Shown here in pieces: positions 44,927 through 53,198 of a DNA stretch of 64,000 bases. Position 1 is the stretch's first letter; each line of letters begins with the position of its first letter. A program made the position numbers and the translations under genes. Origin of the DNA: Gemmatimonadota bacterium (lineage in GTDB: Bacteria > Gemmatimonadota > Gemmatimonadetes > Gemmatimonadales > Gemmatimonadaceae); assembly GCA_027307165.1 (NCBI GenBank), contig DAHUXM010000028.1, forward strand, positions 62,001-126,000, in the 5' to 3' direction. The notes under the pieces are model-generated. The model saw only the letters and a list, made by a program, of their open reading frames with translations, made no database searches and was not told the origin of the DNA.

Positions 44927-45857
44927 TAGCGTTGCCGACCGCGTGACCGCGATCGACGCAGCGCGAAGCGAATATCTCGACGCCCTGCTATCCAACGGTG
45001 TAATAACCGACACCGGCGTTCCGGGCGTCTATGGCAAGAGCCGCGACTTCGAGCGCGTACTGGGTGGCTTCGACCGGTTCGTGACTGAATCTGGAGTGGA
45101 TCAGAACGCCGAGGTGCTGCGGTTTCCACCGGTGATCAGCCGGGCGGACTTCGAGCGCAGTGGCTATCTCAAGTCGTTCCCGCATCTCACGGGCAGCATT
45201 CACGGCTTTCGCGGCAACGAGCGCGATCATGCGCAGATGCTGCGGATGCTGGAGAGTGGCGAGGAGTGGACCGGGCACTTTCACAGCACCGATCTGATTC
45301 TCACGCCGGCAGCGTGCTACCCCGTTTATCCGCTGGCGTCGGGCGAACTCCCCGCGAATGGGCGCCTCTTCGACGTGCAGTCGTACTGCTTTCGCTACGA
45401 ACCGTCGAGCGATCCCGCGCGCATGCAGGTGTTCAGGATGCACGAGTACGTCCGGATAGGAACTCCGGATAACGTCCGGCGATTTCGTGATCTGTGGCTC
45501 GAGCGCAGCAAGGCAATGTTGAAATCGGTTGGGCTGGATGCGAAGGCAGTGGTCGCCAACGATCCGTTCTTCGGACGGGGCGGCGCCATTCTCGCCGCAA
45601 GTCAGGTGGAACAGGCCCTCAAGTTCGAGATGGTCGTACCCATCTCGACGCCCGAAGCGCTTACAGCGGTCGTCTCCTGCAACTACCATCAGGACCATTT
45701 CGGCAAGGCGTTCGGCATTGTCACCGCCGACGGTGACGTTGCGCACACGGCATGTGTGGGCTTTGGTCTCGAGCGCATCACGCTCGCTCTCTTCATGGTC
45801 CACGGTTTCACTCCGTCGAGTTGGCCTACCGCGGTCCGGACGACGCTCGGCCTGTGA
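44919..45857 (+). CDS. Amino acid:carrier-protein ligase (class II aaRS-like)
   Basis: A 312-residue homologue of the catalytic core of the archaeal-type seryl-tRNA synthetase, without any tRNA-binding domain. Motif 2 lies around FRYEPS and MQVFRMHEYVRIG; motif 3 is GFGLERITLALF with Arg286. The zinc ligands Cys133 (AACYP), Glu176 (MHEYV) and Cys279 (TACVG) match the Cys/Glu/Cys set of the enzymes described from Bradyrhizobium and relatives. Those activate glycine or alanine with ATP and load it on a small carrier protein. The carrier-protein gene is two genes upstream. Which amino acid is used here cannot be told from sequence. Confidence 0.92.
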   Translation: MIDSVADRVTAIDAARSEYLDALLSNGVITDTGVPGVYGKSRDFERVLGGFDRFVTESGVDQNAEVLRFPPVISRADFERSGYLKSFPHLTGSIHGFRGNERDHAQMLRMLESGEEWTGHFHSTDLILTPAACYPVYPLASGELPANGRLFDVQSYCFRYEPSSDPARMQVFRMHEYVRIGTPDNVRRFRDLWLERSKAMLKSVGLDAKAVVANDPFFGRGGAILAASQVEQALKFEMVVPISTPEALTAVVSCNYHQDHFGKAFGIVTADGDVAHTACVGFGLERITLALFMVHGFTPSSWPTAVRTTLGL

Positions 45858-46819
45858 GTGCGACGGTGTTCGGGCTGAACGCCGCTACATATACGCCGCA
45901 CGAGTTGCACCGTAGCGAGCGAGTCTGGCTCGAGACGAATTGCTATGTCGATCTCTGGATCGAGCTGCTGCACACGATGCGGCTCGATCCAGTGGCATGC
46001 ATGGCGTTCACACTCGCGATGGATTTCGAGGGCGATCAGTGGACGTTCTTCAAGCAACCCGCCGCCGACCTTTACAATCTGTACGGCGTGGATGTCCAGG
46101 AGCTGACGATCTGGCGCCCTGCCATCGACCATGTGGTTGAACAGGTGAAGAACGGGCGCGTGCCGATGGTGGAAGTTGATTCGTTTTATCTTCCCGATAC
46201 GGCCGGCGTTGCGTATGGAGTCGAGCACACCAAGACCACGATCGGCGTGGAGACAATCGATCTCCGCGAGCGGCGCATGGGCTACTTCCACAACGCCGGC
46301 TATTTCGAGCTTTCCGGTGCCGATCTCGAGGGAATCTTTCGCGACGACGCGGCGTCGCTCGCCCCGTACACCGAGATCGCGAAGTTCGACCGGCTCGTGC
46401 GCCGGAGCGATGGCGAGCTGGCCGCGATGGCCCGCGAGCTCACGCGATACTACCTTGGACGTATTCCCTGCGTGAACCCGGTCACGAAATATCGCGCCCG
46501 CTTTGCGGATGACATGACGTGGCTTGGCGGCGAGGAAATGGCCGTCTTCTACAAGTACGCCTTCGCGACCCTGAGACAGTGTGGCGCGTGCGCGGAGATG
46601 GCATCGACGTTCCTGATGTGGCTTTCGAAGCACGGCGACGAGCTGACGCCGGCTGCTGATGAGTTCGCGAGCATCGCGTCGGGGGCGAAGGCGATCCAGT
46701 TCAAGATCGCGCGCATGATGGCGACGAGGAAACCTGCCGACGTCACACTGTTGCTGGACCAGATGGAAGCAAGCTGGGATCGCGCGATATCGGATCTGGT
46801 AACCCGATATGCGGCCTGA
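45854..46819 (+). CDS. DUF1839 protein
   Basis: A 321-residue protein. The GTG at 45854 overlaps the ligase stop (GTGA), so the start is fixed by coupling. Recognisable blocks are ERVWLETNCYVDLWIELLH, FEGDQWTFFKQPAADLYNLYG, VEVDSFYLPDT and MGYFHNAGYFELSG. I recall this family (DUF1839) from loci with amino acid:carrier-protein ligases, and no activity is established. The middle resembles peptide/acyl-handling proteins built around a buried Glu/Asp and Tyr set, but this is weak. It may be the enzyme that receives the aminoacyl group from the carrier protein. Confidence 0.85.
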   Translation: MSATVFGLNAATYTPHELHRSERVWLETNCYVDLWIELLHTMRLDPVACMAFTLAMDFEGDQWTFFKQPAADLYNLYGVDVQELTIWRPAIDHVVEQVKNGRVPMVEVDSFYLPDTAGVAYGVEHTKTTIGVETIDLRERRMGYFHNAGYFELSGADLEGIFRDDAASLAPYTEIAKFDRLVRRSDGELAAMARELTRYYLGRIPCVNPVTKYRARFADDMTWLGGEEMAVFYKYAFATLRQCGACAEMASTFLMWLSKHGDELTPAADEFASIASGAKAIQFKIARMMATRKPADVTLLLDQMEASWDRAISDLVTRYAA

Positions 46820-49346
46820 ACGGAGCGCGCTCGAAGGCGCGCGGCCGGCATCGGCGTCAGCTGCTCCAACCGGTATCGAGCTCACCGAGTGGCAGATGGC
46901 GCGCACCGATGCGGGCTCCGTCACGCATCCCGATCAGCTGCCCGTGGCCGACGAATGCTGGACTGCGGCTTCCGCGCCCGGCACCGTCGCAGGGGCTCTT
47001 CGCGCCGCCGGCAAGTGGGACTGGACAGCCCCTCTTGCAATCGACGACCACGACTGGTGGTATCGGTGTCAGTTTCGCTGCGATGCTCCAGCCGGCGCCT
47101 CGCTCGACTTCGGCGGCCTTGCTTCGCTTGCGGACGTCTGGCTCAACGGCGCACATGTCCTGTCGAGCGACAACATGTTCGTCGCGCATCACATCGAGCC
47201 GGGGAACGTGCTCGACCACGACAACGAGCTGATCATCCGCTTCGCTTCGTTGACGTCCGCGCTCGCGGTGCGGCGAGCGCGCCCGAGGTGGCGCACTCGC
47301 CTCGTGGACAATCAGAATCTGCGCTGGATCCGTACCACGCTGCTGGGCAGAATGCCGGGCTGGTCGTCGGCGCCGCAAACCGTAGGGCCATGGAAGAGCG
47401 TCACCCTGCTGCCCGGATCCGCAACACGGATAGTGTCCAAACGGGTGAGATCGCGACTGGACAACGGCGACGGCGTGGTTTCGGTCGCAGTACGCGTACA
47501 CGCAGCACCGGGCACGAACATCACGGCGGCAAACGTGATGGTTGGTTCCATCGAGCGACCAGCCATCGTTCGATGGACCGACAACGATTTCGTCGCTCAC
47601 GCGACGATCCGCATCACGGACGCTGCGATCTGGTGGCCGCACACGCACGGTGACCAACCGCTGTACGACGCGGCGATCCGCGTCATCGCTGACAATTCGG
47701 AGATCCAGCTTCCACTCGGACGCGTCGCGTTCAGAAGGGTCCGTCTCGACACCGACGACGGTGACTTCGGGCTGTACATCAACAACGAGCGCGTATTCTG
47801 GCGAGGAGTCTGCTGGAGCCCGCCCGATCCATTGCGACTGCATTGCACCAGTGCGGAATATCGGCGAACGCTGGAGCTTGCGCGGGACGCCGGCATGAAC
47901 ATGATCCGCGTCGGCGGGACCATGGTCTACGAGCACGACACCTTCCATGAACTCTGTGATGAGCTCGGCATCGCCGTGTGGCAGGACTTCATGTTCGCCA
48001 ACATGGACTATCCGGTCGACGATGCGGCGTTCGCTGCCAGCGTCGAGCGCGAAGCCAGTCAACAGCTCCAGCGCATTGCTGGGCACCCGTCGCTCGTACT
48101 CGTGTGCGGCAACAGCGAGGTGGAGCAACAGGCGGCGATGATGGGCCGTCCATCGACGGATTGGCGCAGCAGATTGTTCTCGGAGAATCTGCCCGATCTG
48201 GTCGCCGAGCACGCTGGAATGGTGCCGTACTGGCCGTCGTCACCGAGTGGTGGCGCACTTCCGTTTCACGTGAATGCAGGCGACGGACACTATTTCGGAT
48301 ACGGGCCATATCTCCGGCCACTCTCCGATGTGCGCGCGAGCGAGGTGCGGTTCGCATCGGAGACGCTGGCGCTTTCCAACGTTCCGGAGCCATCGTTCGT
48401 CGATCGGATGTCGTGCGGCGCGAATGGCGCCGGACATCACCCGGAATGGAAGCGTGGCGTTCCGCGGGACAATGGGTCGGGCTGGGATTTCGAGGATATC
48501 CGCGATCATTACGTGAGGGAAATCTTCAACGTCGATCCAGTTGCTGTGCGTTACTCCGATCCCGAACGATATCTGGCACTCGGTCGCGTTGCTGGCGGAG
48601 AACTGATAACGCGCACTGTCGCGGAGTGGCGGAGAGCGGAATCTCCATGCTCGGGCGCACTCGTATGGTTGTATCGGGATCTCCGTCCCGGCGCCGGCTG
48701 GGGGGTGCTCGATCACGAAGGAGCGCCGAAAGCTGCGTACTACTATCTCGCTCGCGCCTATCGTCCAGTCACAGTCGTGATGTCGGACGAGGGATTGAAT
48801 GGAATTGCGATCCACGCGATCAACGATGGTCCCGCGCCGATCACACCGGTTCTCACGCTGTCGCTGTTCCGCGGCTCAGTCTCCGTTGGCGAGACATCCG
48901 TACACGTGACGCTACCGGAACGCTCGACGGTGAATATCAGCGCTGACAAGCTGCTCGGGTCATTCACGGATGTGAGCTACGCGTACAGATTCGGCCGCCC
49001 GAATCACGACGCGGTGGTTGCAACGCTCACTGATTCGGAGACGGGTATATTTCTCGCGCAGTCGTTTCACTTTCCACTCGGAATGGGCGCACCGCGCTCT
49101 GCGACTCATCTGAGATCGACGATAAGGCGAATAGACGATGAATGCTACTCGCTTACGGTGAAAGCTGATGAACTCGCTCTTGCGGTAGTAGTCGACACTC
49201 CCGGCTGGCGACCAAGCGATAATTACTTTCACGTGGCGCCGGATGGCGAGCGGACCATCCTGCTCTCTGCGATCGGGGAGCCGACAACACTCACGGGAAA
49301 CATGAGCGCGCTAAATACACACGCACCATGCGGATTCCGGGCATGA
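46809..49346 (+). CDS. Glycoside hydrolase family 2, beta-mannosidase-like
   Basis: An 845-residue GH2 protein: jelly-roll sugar-binding domain (about 20-190), immunoglobulin-like domain (190-310), TIM barrel (310-640) and C-terminal beta domains. The acid/base region is LVCGNSEVEQQ (Glu437, as in mannosidase NGNNE) and the nucleophile region is VRFASETLALSNVPE (Glu518, as in FVSEF). Both catalytic Glu residues are therefore present. No signal peptide is seen, so it works in the cytoplasm. The ATG overlaps the DUF1839 gene by 11 bases. Its place in a carrier-protein pathway suggests that a sugar or glycoside is part of, or removed from, the product. Confidence 0.88.
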   Translation: MRPERSALEGARPASASAAPTGIELTEWQMARTDAGSVTHPDQLPVADECWTAASAPGTVAGALRAAGKWDWTAPLAIDDHDWWYRCQFRCDAPAGASLDFGGLASLADVWLNGAHVLSSDNMFVAHHIEPGNVLDHDNELIIRFASLTSALAVRRARPRWRTRLVDNQNLRWIRTTLLGRMPGWSSAPQTVGPWKSVTLLPGSATRIVSKRVRSRLDNGDGVVSVAVRVHAAPGTNITAANVMVGSIERPAIVRWTDNDFVAHATIRITDAAIWWPHTHGDQPLYDAAIRVIADNSEIQLPLGRVAFRRVRLDTDDGDFGLYINNERVFWRGVCWSPPDPLRLHCTSAEYRRTLELARDAGMNMIRVGGTMVYEHDTFHELCDELGIAVWQDFMFANMDYPVDDAAFAASVEREASQQLQRIAGHPSLVLVCGNSEVEQQAAMMGRPSTDWRSRLFSENLPDLVAEHAGMVPYWPSSPSGGALPFHVNAGDGHYFGYGPYLRPLSDVRASEVRFASETLALSNVPEPSFVDRMSCGANGAGHHPEWKRGVPRDNGSGWDFEDIRDHYVREIFNVDPVAVRYSDPERYLALGRVAGGELITRTVAEWRRAESPCSGALVWLYRDLRPGAGWGVLDHEGAPKAAYYYLARAYRPVTVVMSDEGLNGIAIHAINDGPAPITPVLTLSLFRGSVSVGETSVHVTLPERSTVNISADKLLGSFTDVSYAYRFGRPNHDAVVATLTDSETGIFLAQSFHFPLGMGAPRSATHLRSTIRRIDDECYSLTVKADELALAVVVDTPGWRPSDNYFHVAPDGERTILLSAIGEPTTLTGNMSALNTHAPCGFRA

Positions 49347-51148
49347 TCGACCCTGCAATGCCAATGTTCTTCGGCGGGGCACACCACCTCGCCGGATGGT
49401 TTACGCACGGGCTTCCATCCGGCGGTCTGCGCAAGTGTGCCATACTTCTCTGTCCGCCAGTCGGACATGAGTACATGTGCAGCTACAGATCATTCCGAAC
49501 TCTCGCACGGGGTCTTGCGGGCAGGGGATTTCCGGTCATGCGCTTCGATTATTCCGGCACGGGCGATTCAGCAGACCCTGCGGATGACGGCTCGCTCGTT
49601 CCTGTGTGGGTAGACGGCGTATCGCTAGCCGCTGACGAATTGCGGCATCGGAGCGGTTGCGACAGGCTCGCGTTCGTCGGCTTGCGATTCGGCGCGAGCC
49701 TTGCCGCGCTGGCAGCGTCGGGTCGGGATGATGTCGACTCGCTGGTGCTGTGGAGTCCGTGCACCAGCGGAAGATCGTTCGTGCGCCAGACGCGAATGCT
49801 GGGCGCCGCGTCGGCGATCCGCCCGGAGGATCTGGTTCCTGAAGCAGAAGGCATCGAATCGGTCGGCTTCATGATGGACGCGCGTACGATCGCGGATATC
49901 GCGAAGGTCAACCTCGATGTGGGCCCGCCCTTCACTATCAATCAGGCACTTGTCCTCACCCGGAGGGACGGCGTAGCGGAAGAGGGTATTCTGGCCGCAA
50001 TGGGACGAGATGGCGTCGATTGCCAAGAACTACGGTACGACGGCTACAGCGCGTTCATGACCACACCCTTCAGCGCGATACTGCCGAAAGATCCGATCGA
50101 CAAGATCGTTGACTGGCTGGATGAGCGATATCCACAGCGACTCCCCGCAAGCGACGCTCCTCCCGAAGACGTATCCCGCGCGTCGGCGTCTCATGTGGGA
50201 TCGCTGCGCGGGGTGAGAGAATCGACCGTCCGCTTCGCGGACCACCGTCTGGCGGGGGTTCTCACCGAACCAGACTCGCCGTCGGACAATCCTGCGGTGA
50301 TCCTGATGAACACGGGATCGGATCATCACGTTGGACCGCACCGCCTGTACACACCTCTTGCGCGACGGTGGGCCGCACTGGGTTTTCCCGTCCTGCGCTT
50401 CGATCTGGGCGGCATCGGCGACAGCGAAGCAGACGACAGCGTGCCGACGATCGACGCATACCCGAGCACGGCGCTCGATGATGTGCGGGCAGCAATCGAC
50501 TACATGCGATACGAAAAGGGGTACGCGCAACTGATCCTGGGCGGGATATGCGCCGGCGCGTACCATGCGATCCATGCGATCCGTGCCAGTGATGCGGAAA
50601 TCCAGGCTGTGATTGCGGTGAATCCTCCACTGTATCATCGCGCGGGTGATCCGTTCACGCCGGACCCGTACTTCAGCGATGTCGCGGAAGCGAAACGCAT
50701 AAGAAGCTCGATGCGAAACCTGGCAAAGTGGCGCAGGCTGATCGGCGGGCGCGTAGATATCGGCTATACACTCAGCGTGTTCAGGCGTCGTTTCCACAAT
50801 GCCTGCGCGCAGGTCTCGACACTGGCTATGCAGTTGGCGAATCGCGAAAGACAATTTGATTCATACGATCCGGCGAATCTCTTTCGCGAGGGCACGCTCG
50901 TACACGTCATATTCAACGAAGGGAGCAGAGAACAGATCTTCTTCGAGTACACCCTCGCACCAAGGCTGCGCCGCCTGTCACCACCGCCCGACGTCACCGT
51001 CGATGTCGTACCCGGCGCGGATCACACCTTCATGCCGATACGCTGGCAGCGCGTGTTAGTTGACTTGATGACCGAACGGTTACTCCAGCACCGCAGCACC
51101 ACGTCGCAACCAGATATTGTCGCTACAGCACGCGGCGCGCAAATCTGA
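49343..51148 (+). CDS. Tandem alpha/beta hydrolase, second domain with Cys nucleophile
   Basis: A 601-residue protein with two alpha/beta hydrolase domains. Domain 1 (about 10-260) has its nucleophile elbow as GLRFG (Arg115 in place of Ser), so it should be inactive or purely binding. Domain 2 (about 295-590) reads GGICAG, with Cys403 as the nucleophile, and a late GADHTF histidine. Cys-type elbows occur in thioesterases that transfer or cyclise carrier-bound acyl groups. Domain 1 resembles hydrolases linked to exosortase/PEP-CTERM loci. ATG 49343 overlaps the GH2 stop (ATGA); ATG 49328 is also possible. Its 3' end overlaps the convergent NlpC/P60 gene by 26 bases. Confidence 0.87.
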   Translation: MIDPAMPMFFGGAHHLAGWFTHGLPSGGLRKCAILLCPPVGHEYMCSYRSFRTLARGLAGRGFPVMRFDYSGTGDSADPADDGSLVPVWVDGVSLAADELRHRSGCDRLAFVGLRFGASLAALAASGRDDVDSLVLWSPCTSGRSFVRQTRMLGAASAIRPEDLVPEAEGIESVGFMMDARTIADIAKVNLDVGPPFTINQALVLTRRDGVAEEGILAAMGRDGVDCQELRYDGYSAFMTTPFSAILPKDPIDKIVDWLDERYPQRLPASDAPPEDVSRASASHVGSLRGVRESTVRFADHRLAGVLTEPDSPSDNPAVILMNTGSDHHVGPHRLYTPLARRWAALGFPVLRFDLGGIGDSEADDSVPTIDAYPSTALDDVRAAIDYMRYEKGYAQLILGGICAGAYHAIHAIRASDAEIQAVIAVNPPLYHRAGDPFTPDPYFSDVAEAKRIRSSMRNLAKWRRLIGGRVDIGYTLSVFRRRFHNACAQVSTLAMQLANRERQFDSYDPANLFREGTLVHVIFNEGSREQIFFEYTLAPRLRRLSPPPDVTVDVVPGADHTFMPIRWQRVLVDLMTERLLQHRSTTSQPDIVATARGAQI

Positions 51149-51929
51149 ACGTTTCACGCAGTGTCAGTGCGACGCTATCATCCGCGTCGAGGGTATTGAT
51201 CCCAAAGCCACCATTGGCGAGCGAACAGTGGGCGCAGTCGGCGCCGCCCAGCGACAGCGCTACGTGCGTCGGACGTCCATCGCCGCGATCGGAGAAGAAC
51301 AGCAGATCGGCGGGTTCGAGATCGATGATGTCGCCCGTGACTTCGCGACCGCGCTCGGCCTGCATCCACGCATCACGTGGAAGTTGAGTTCCGTGCAGCG
51401 CGAACATCGTCTGGATGAAGCCCGAGCAGTCCGCACCCCACGGCGTGACGCCGCCCCACTGGTACGATGCGCCCGCGAACAACTCGGCAGCACGCTGAAC
51501 GATCAGATCTGCATCGGGTGCGAAATAGCGTGCGCGTGCGCGATGGTTCATCGCAATGCCCCGCGTGACGACCTCGTCGGGGCCGAGCAGTGCACCCAGC
51601 GGCAGCTCGATCTCGGTGGTCGCGGCTGTTCGCACCACACAACCTATCGACATGCGACGTTCGGCACGCCATGCTGCCTGAAGAGGACCGTCTTCGGCCG
51701 CGGGTTCACGCGTGACGTATCCACTGTGACACCAACCCACGTAGTCGTCGGCACCGCGAACACGGAGCCAGTTGCCGTCGGCGTCCAGCACGTCGGCCTG
51801 ATGACCGCGTAGCAATTGAGTCACCTGGCCCGACGACACGGCCGGTTCGGACATCAGAGGTGCGATTGGCACTCTCACCGTGACGCGGCCCGCCTGCACG
51901 CGGCCGATGTTGCTGGAGAGCGGCGGCAT
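51123..51929 (-). CDS. NlpC/P60 peptidase with SH3-like domains
   Basis: A 268-residue protein. Two SH3-like regions (about 15-70 with WLRVRGADDYVGWCHSGYV, and 85-140) precede a C-terminal NlpC/P60 domain with the catalytic Cys in WGADCSGFIQTMF and the His in RPTHVALSLG. Such enzymes cut the D-Glu-mDAP bond in cell-wall peptides. No signal peptide is visible, so it may act on recycled muropeptides in the cytoplasm or be exported another way. ATG 51929 overlaps the zinc-ribbon stop, which fixes the start. Confidence 0.88.
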   Translation of the reverse strand: MPPLSSNIGRVQAGRVTVRVPIAPLMSEPAVSSGQVTQLLRGHQADVLDADGNWLRVRGADDYVGWCHSGYVTREPAAEDGPLQAAWRAERRMSIGCVVRTAATTEIELPLGALLGPDEVVTRGIAMNHRARARYFAPDADLIVQRAAELFAGASYQWGGVTPWGADCSGFIQTMFALHGTQLPRDAWMQAERGREVTGDIIDLEPADLLFFSDRGDGRPTHVALSLGGADCAHCSLANGGFGINTLDADDSVALTLRETFRFARRVL

Positions 51930-52174
51930 CAGTGCTCCGGCCAGTCCATTTCCTGAGGTGCCGGCGCCGCGTGCGAGGATGTCGAGTGACTCGCGGCGGC
52001 GGGCGGTGCGCTTGCAGCGACAGCGTTGCATCGCTCGCAGCGCACGACGCCCTTGAACACGCACATGATGCAGATGAACGTGCCGCAGTCCTTGCACGGA
52101 TAGCCTTCGGATGCGCGCTCTTCCTCACCGCAGCTGCGGCAGATCATGGCGTCGCGTTCGCGCAGCTCGCTCAT
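51929..52174 (-). CDS. Small zinc-ribbon/B-box-like protein
   Basis: An 81-residue protein with four CxxC pairs (CRSC, CKDC, CIMC, CERC) in its first 45 residues, enough for two zinc sites, followed by a disordered Ala/Ser/Pro/His tail. It is overlapped on both sides by ATGA junctions, so it is made together with the regulator upstream and the peptidase downstream. No enzyme motif is seen. A protein- or RNA-binding adaptor is likely. Confidence 0.78.
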   Translation of the reverse strand: MSELRERDAMICRSCGEEERASEGYPCKDCGTFICIMCVFKGVVRCERCNAVAASAPPAAASHSTSSHAAPAPQEMDWPEH

Positions 52175-53145
52175 GCGGAACCCGGTGTGCGGTACACCAG
52201 CCCGTATTCCTTGATCTTCTTGATCAGCGTCGCGCGCGATATTCCAAGCTCGCGCGCAGCGTGGGTGCGGTTGAGCTTGTGCGCACGAAGCGTGCGATGG
52301 ATGTGCGCACGCTCGACGTCCATGAGCGTGCGCGGTGTGTGAACGATCCCCGGACTCTGATCGGCCTGCAGCTCGGCCGCAAGATGCACGCGGCGCAGCA
52401 CACTCTCGCCACGGGCAACCATTATGGCGCGCTCGATCGCATTGCGCAGCTCGCGTATGTTGCCGGGCCACGGATACGCGATGAGGCATTCGATCACATC
52501 GTCGTCGAGCGTGCGCGGCGAATCCGCCAGCTCGGTCGAGAGCGCCATGAAGGTTGCGGTGATCAGCTCGGTGAGATCGTCGCGCGAGCGTGCGCGCAGC
52601 GGCGGAAGGTGAACTGGCGCAACACCGAGCCGATAGTACAGATCCTCGCGGAAACGTCCCGCATTGACCTCGCTCACGAGATCCTTGCTCGCAGCGGCAA
52701 TGACCCGCGCCGTCGTCATTTCGCCATTATCCGCCCGGGCGGCACCCGCCTCGAGCGTGTGCAGCAGGCGCTCCTGCAGATCGGGCCCGAGATCGGCGAT
52801 CTCTTCGATGAGGACCGTCCCACCGTTTACCATATCGATCACGCCGGGGTCCTGCTCCCCCGAGTCCGGGTTGCCGAGAAGCTCTGCACCAAGCGTCGTC
52901 GCATCCGATGTCGCACAGTTGATCTCGACGTACGGACGGGCCGCGCGCGCGCTCCTCGAATGAATGTACTGGGCCAGCCGTCCCTTCCCCGTTCCCGGCT
53001 CACCGATCAGCAGCGCGGTCGCAGCGTCGCTGCGTGCCAGTGCGTCCACCTGCCTCACCAGGTCGTGCATGGTGCGCGACGTGCCCATCAACGGCAGAAC
53101 TGCATCGTTGTCGCGCTGCCAGGTGAGGGAGAGAAAGCGGGCCAC
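52171..53145 (-). CDS. AAA+/Fis regulator lacking the sigma54 loop
   Basis: A 324-residue protein built as an NtrC-type AAA+ domain (Walker A GEPGTGKG; second motif VLIEEIADL; FREDLYYRLGVAPVHLPPLR; AYPWPGNIRELRNAIER) and a C-terminal Fis helix-turn-helix (THAARELGISRATLIKKIKE). The GAFTGA loop that contacts sigma54 is absent: the region reads AELLGNPDSGEQ. Walker B has Glu in the position of Asp. It has no receiver domain. It may regulate without sigma54, for instance through housekeeping sigma. The start GTG 53145 is the first usable codon, but the frame is open for about 20 codons upstream. Confidence 0.85.
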   Translation of the reverse strand: MARFLSLTWQRDNDAVLPLMGTSRTMHDLVRQVDALARSDAATALLIGEPGTGKGRLAQYIHSRSARAARPYVEINCATSDATTLGAELLGNPDSGEQDPGVIDMVNGGTVLIEEIADLGPDLQERLLHTLEAGAARADNGEMTTARVIAAASKDLVSEVNAGRFREDLYYRLGVAPVHLPPLRARSRDDLTELITATFMALSTELADSPRTLDDDVIECLIAYPWPGNIRELRNAIERAIMVARGESVLRRVHLAAELQADQSPGIVHTPRTLMDVERAHIHRTLRAHKLNRTHAARELGISRATLIKKIKEYGLVYRTPGSA

Positions 53146-53198
53146 GAGCGTATCGGAGATGGTCAGGGTTCGCGGAGTGGCTGTGCCACCAGTGTGTT

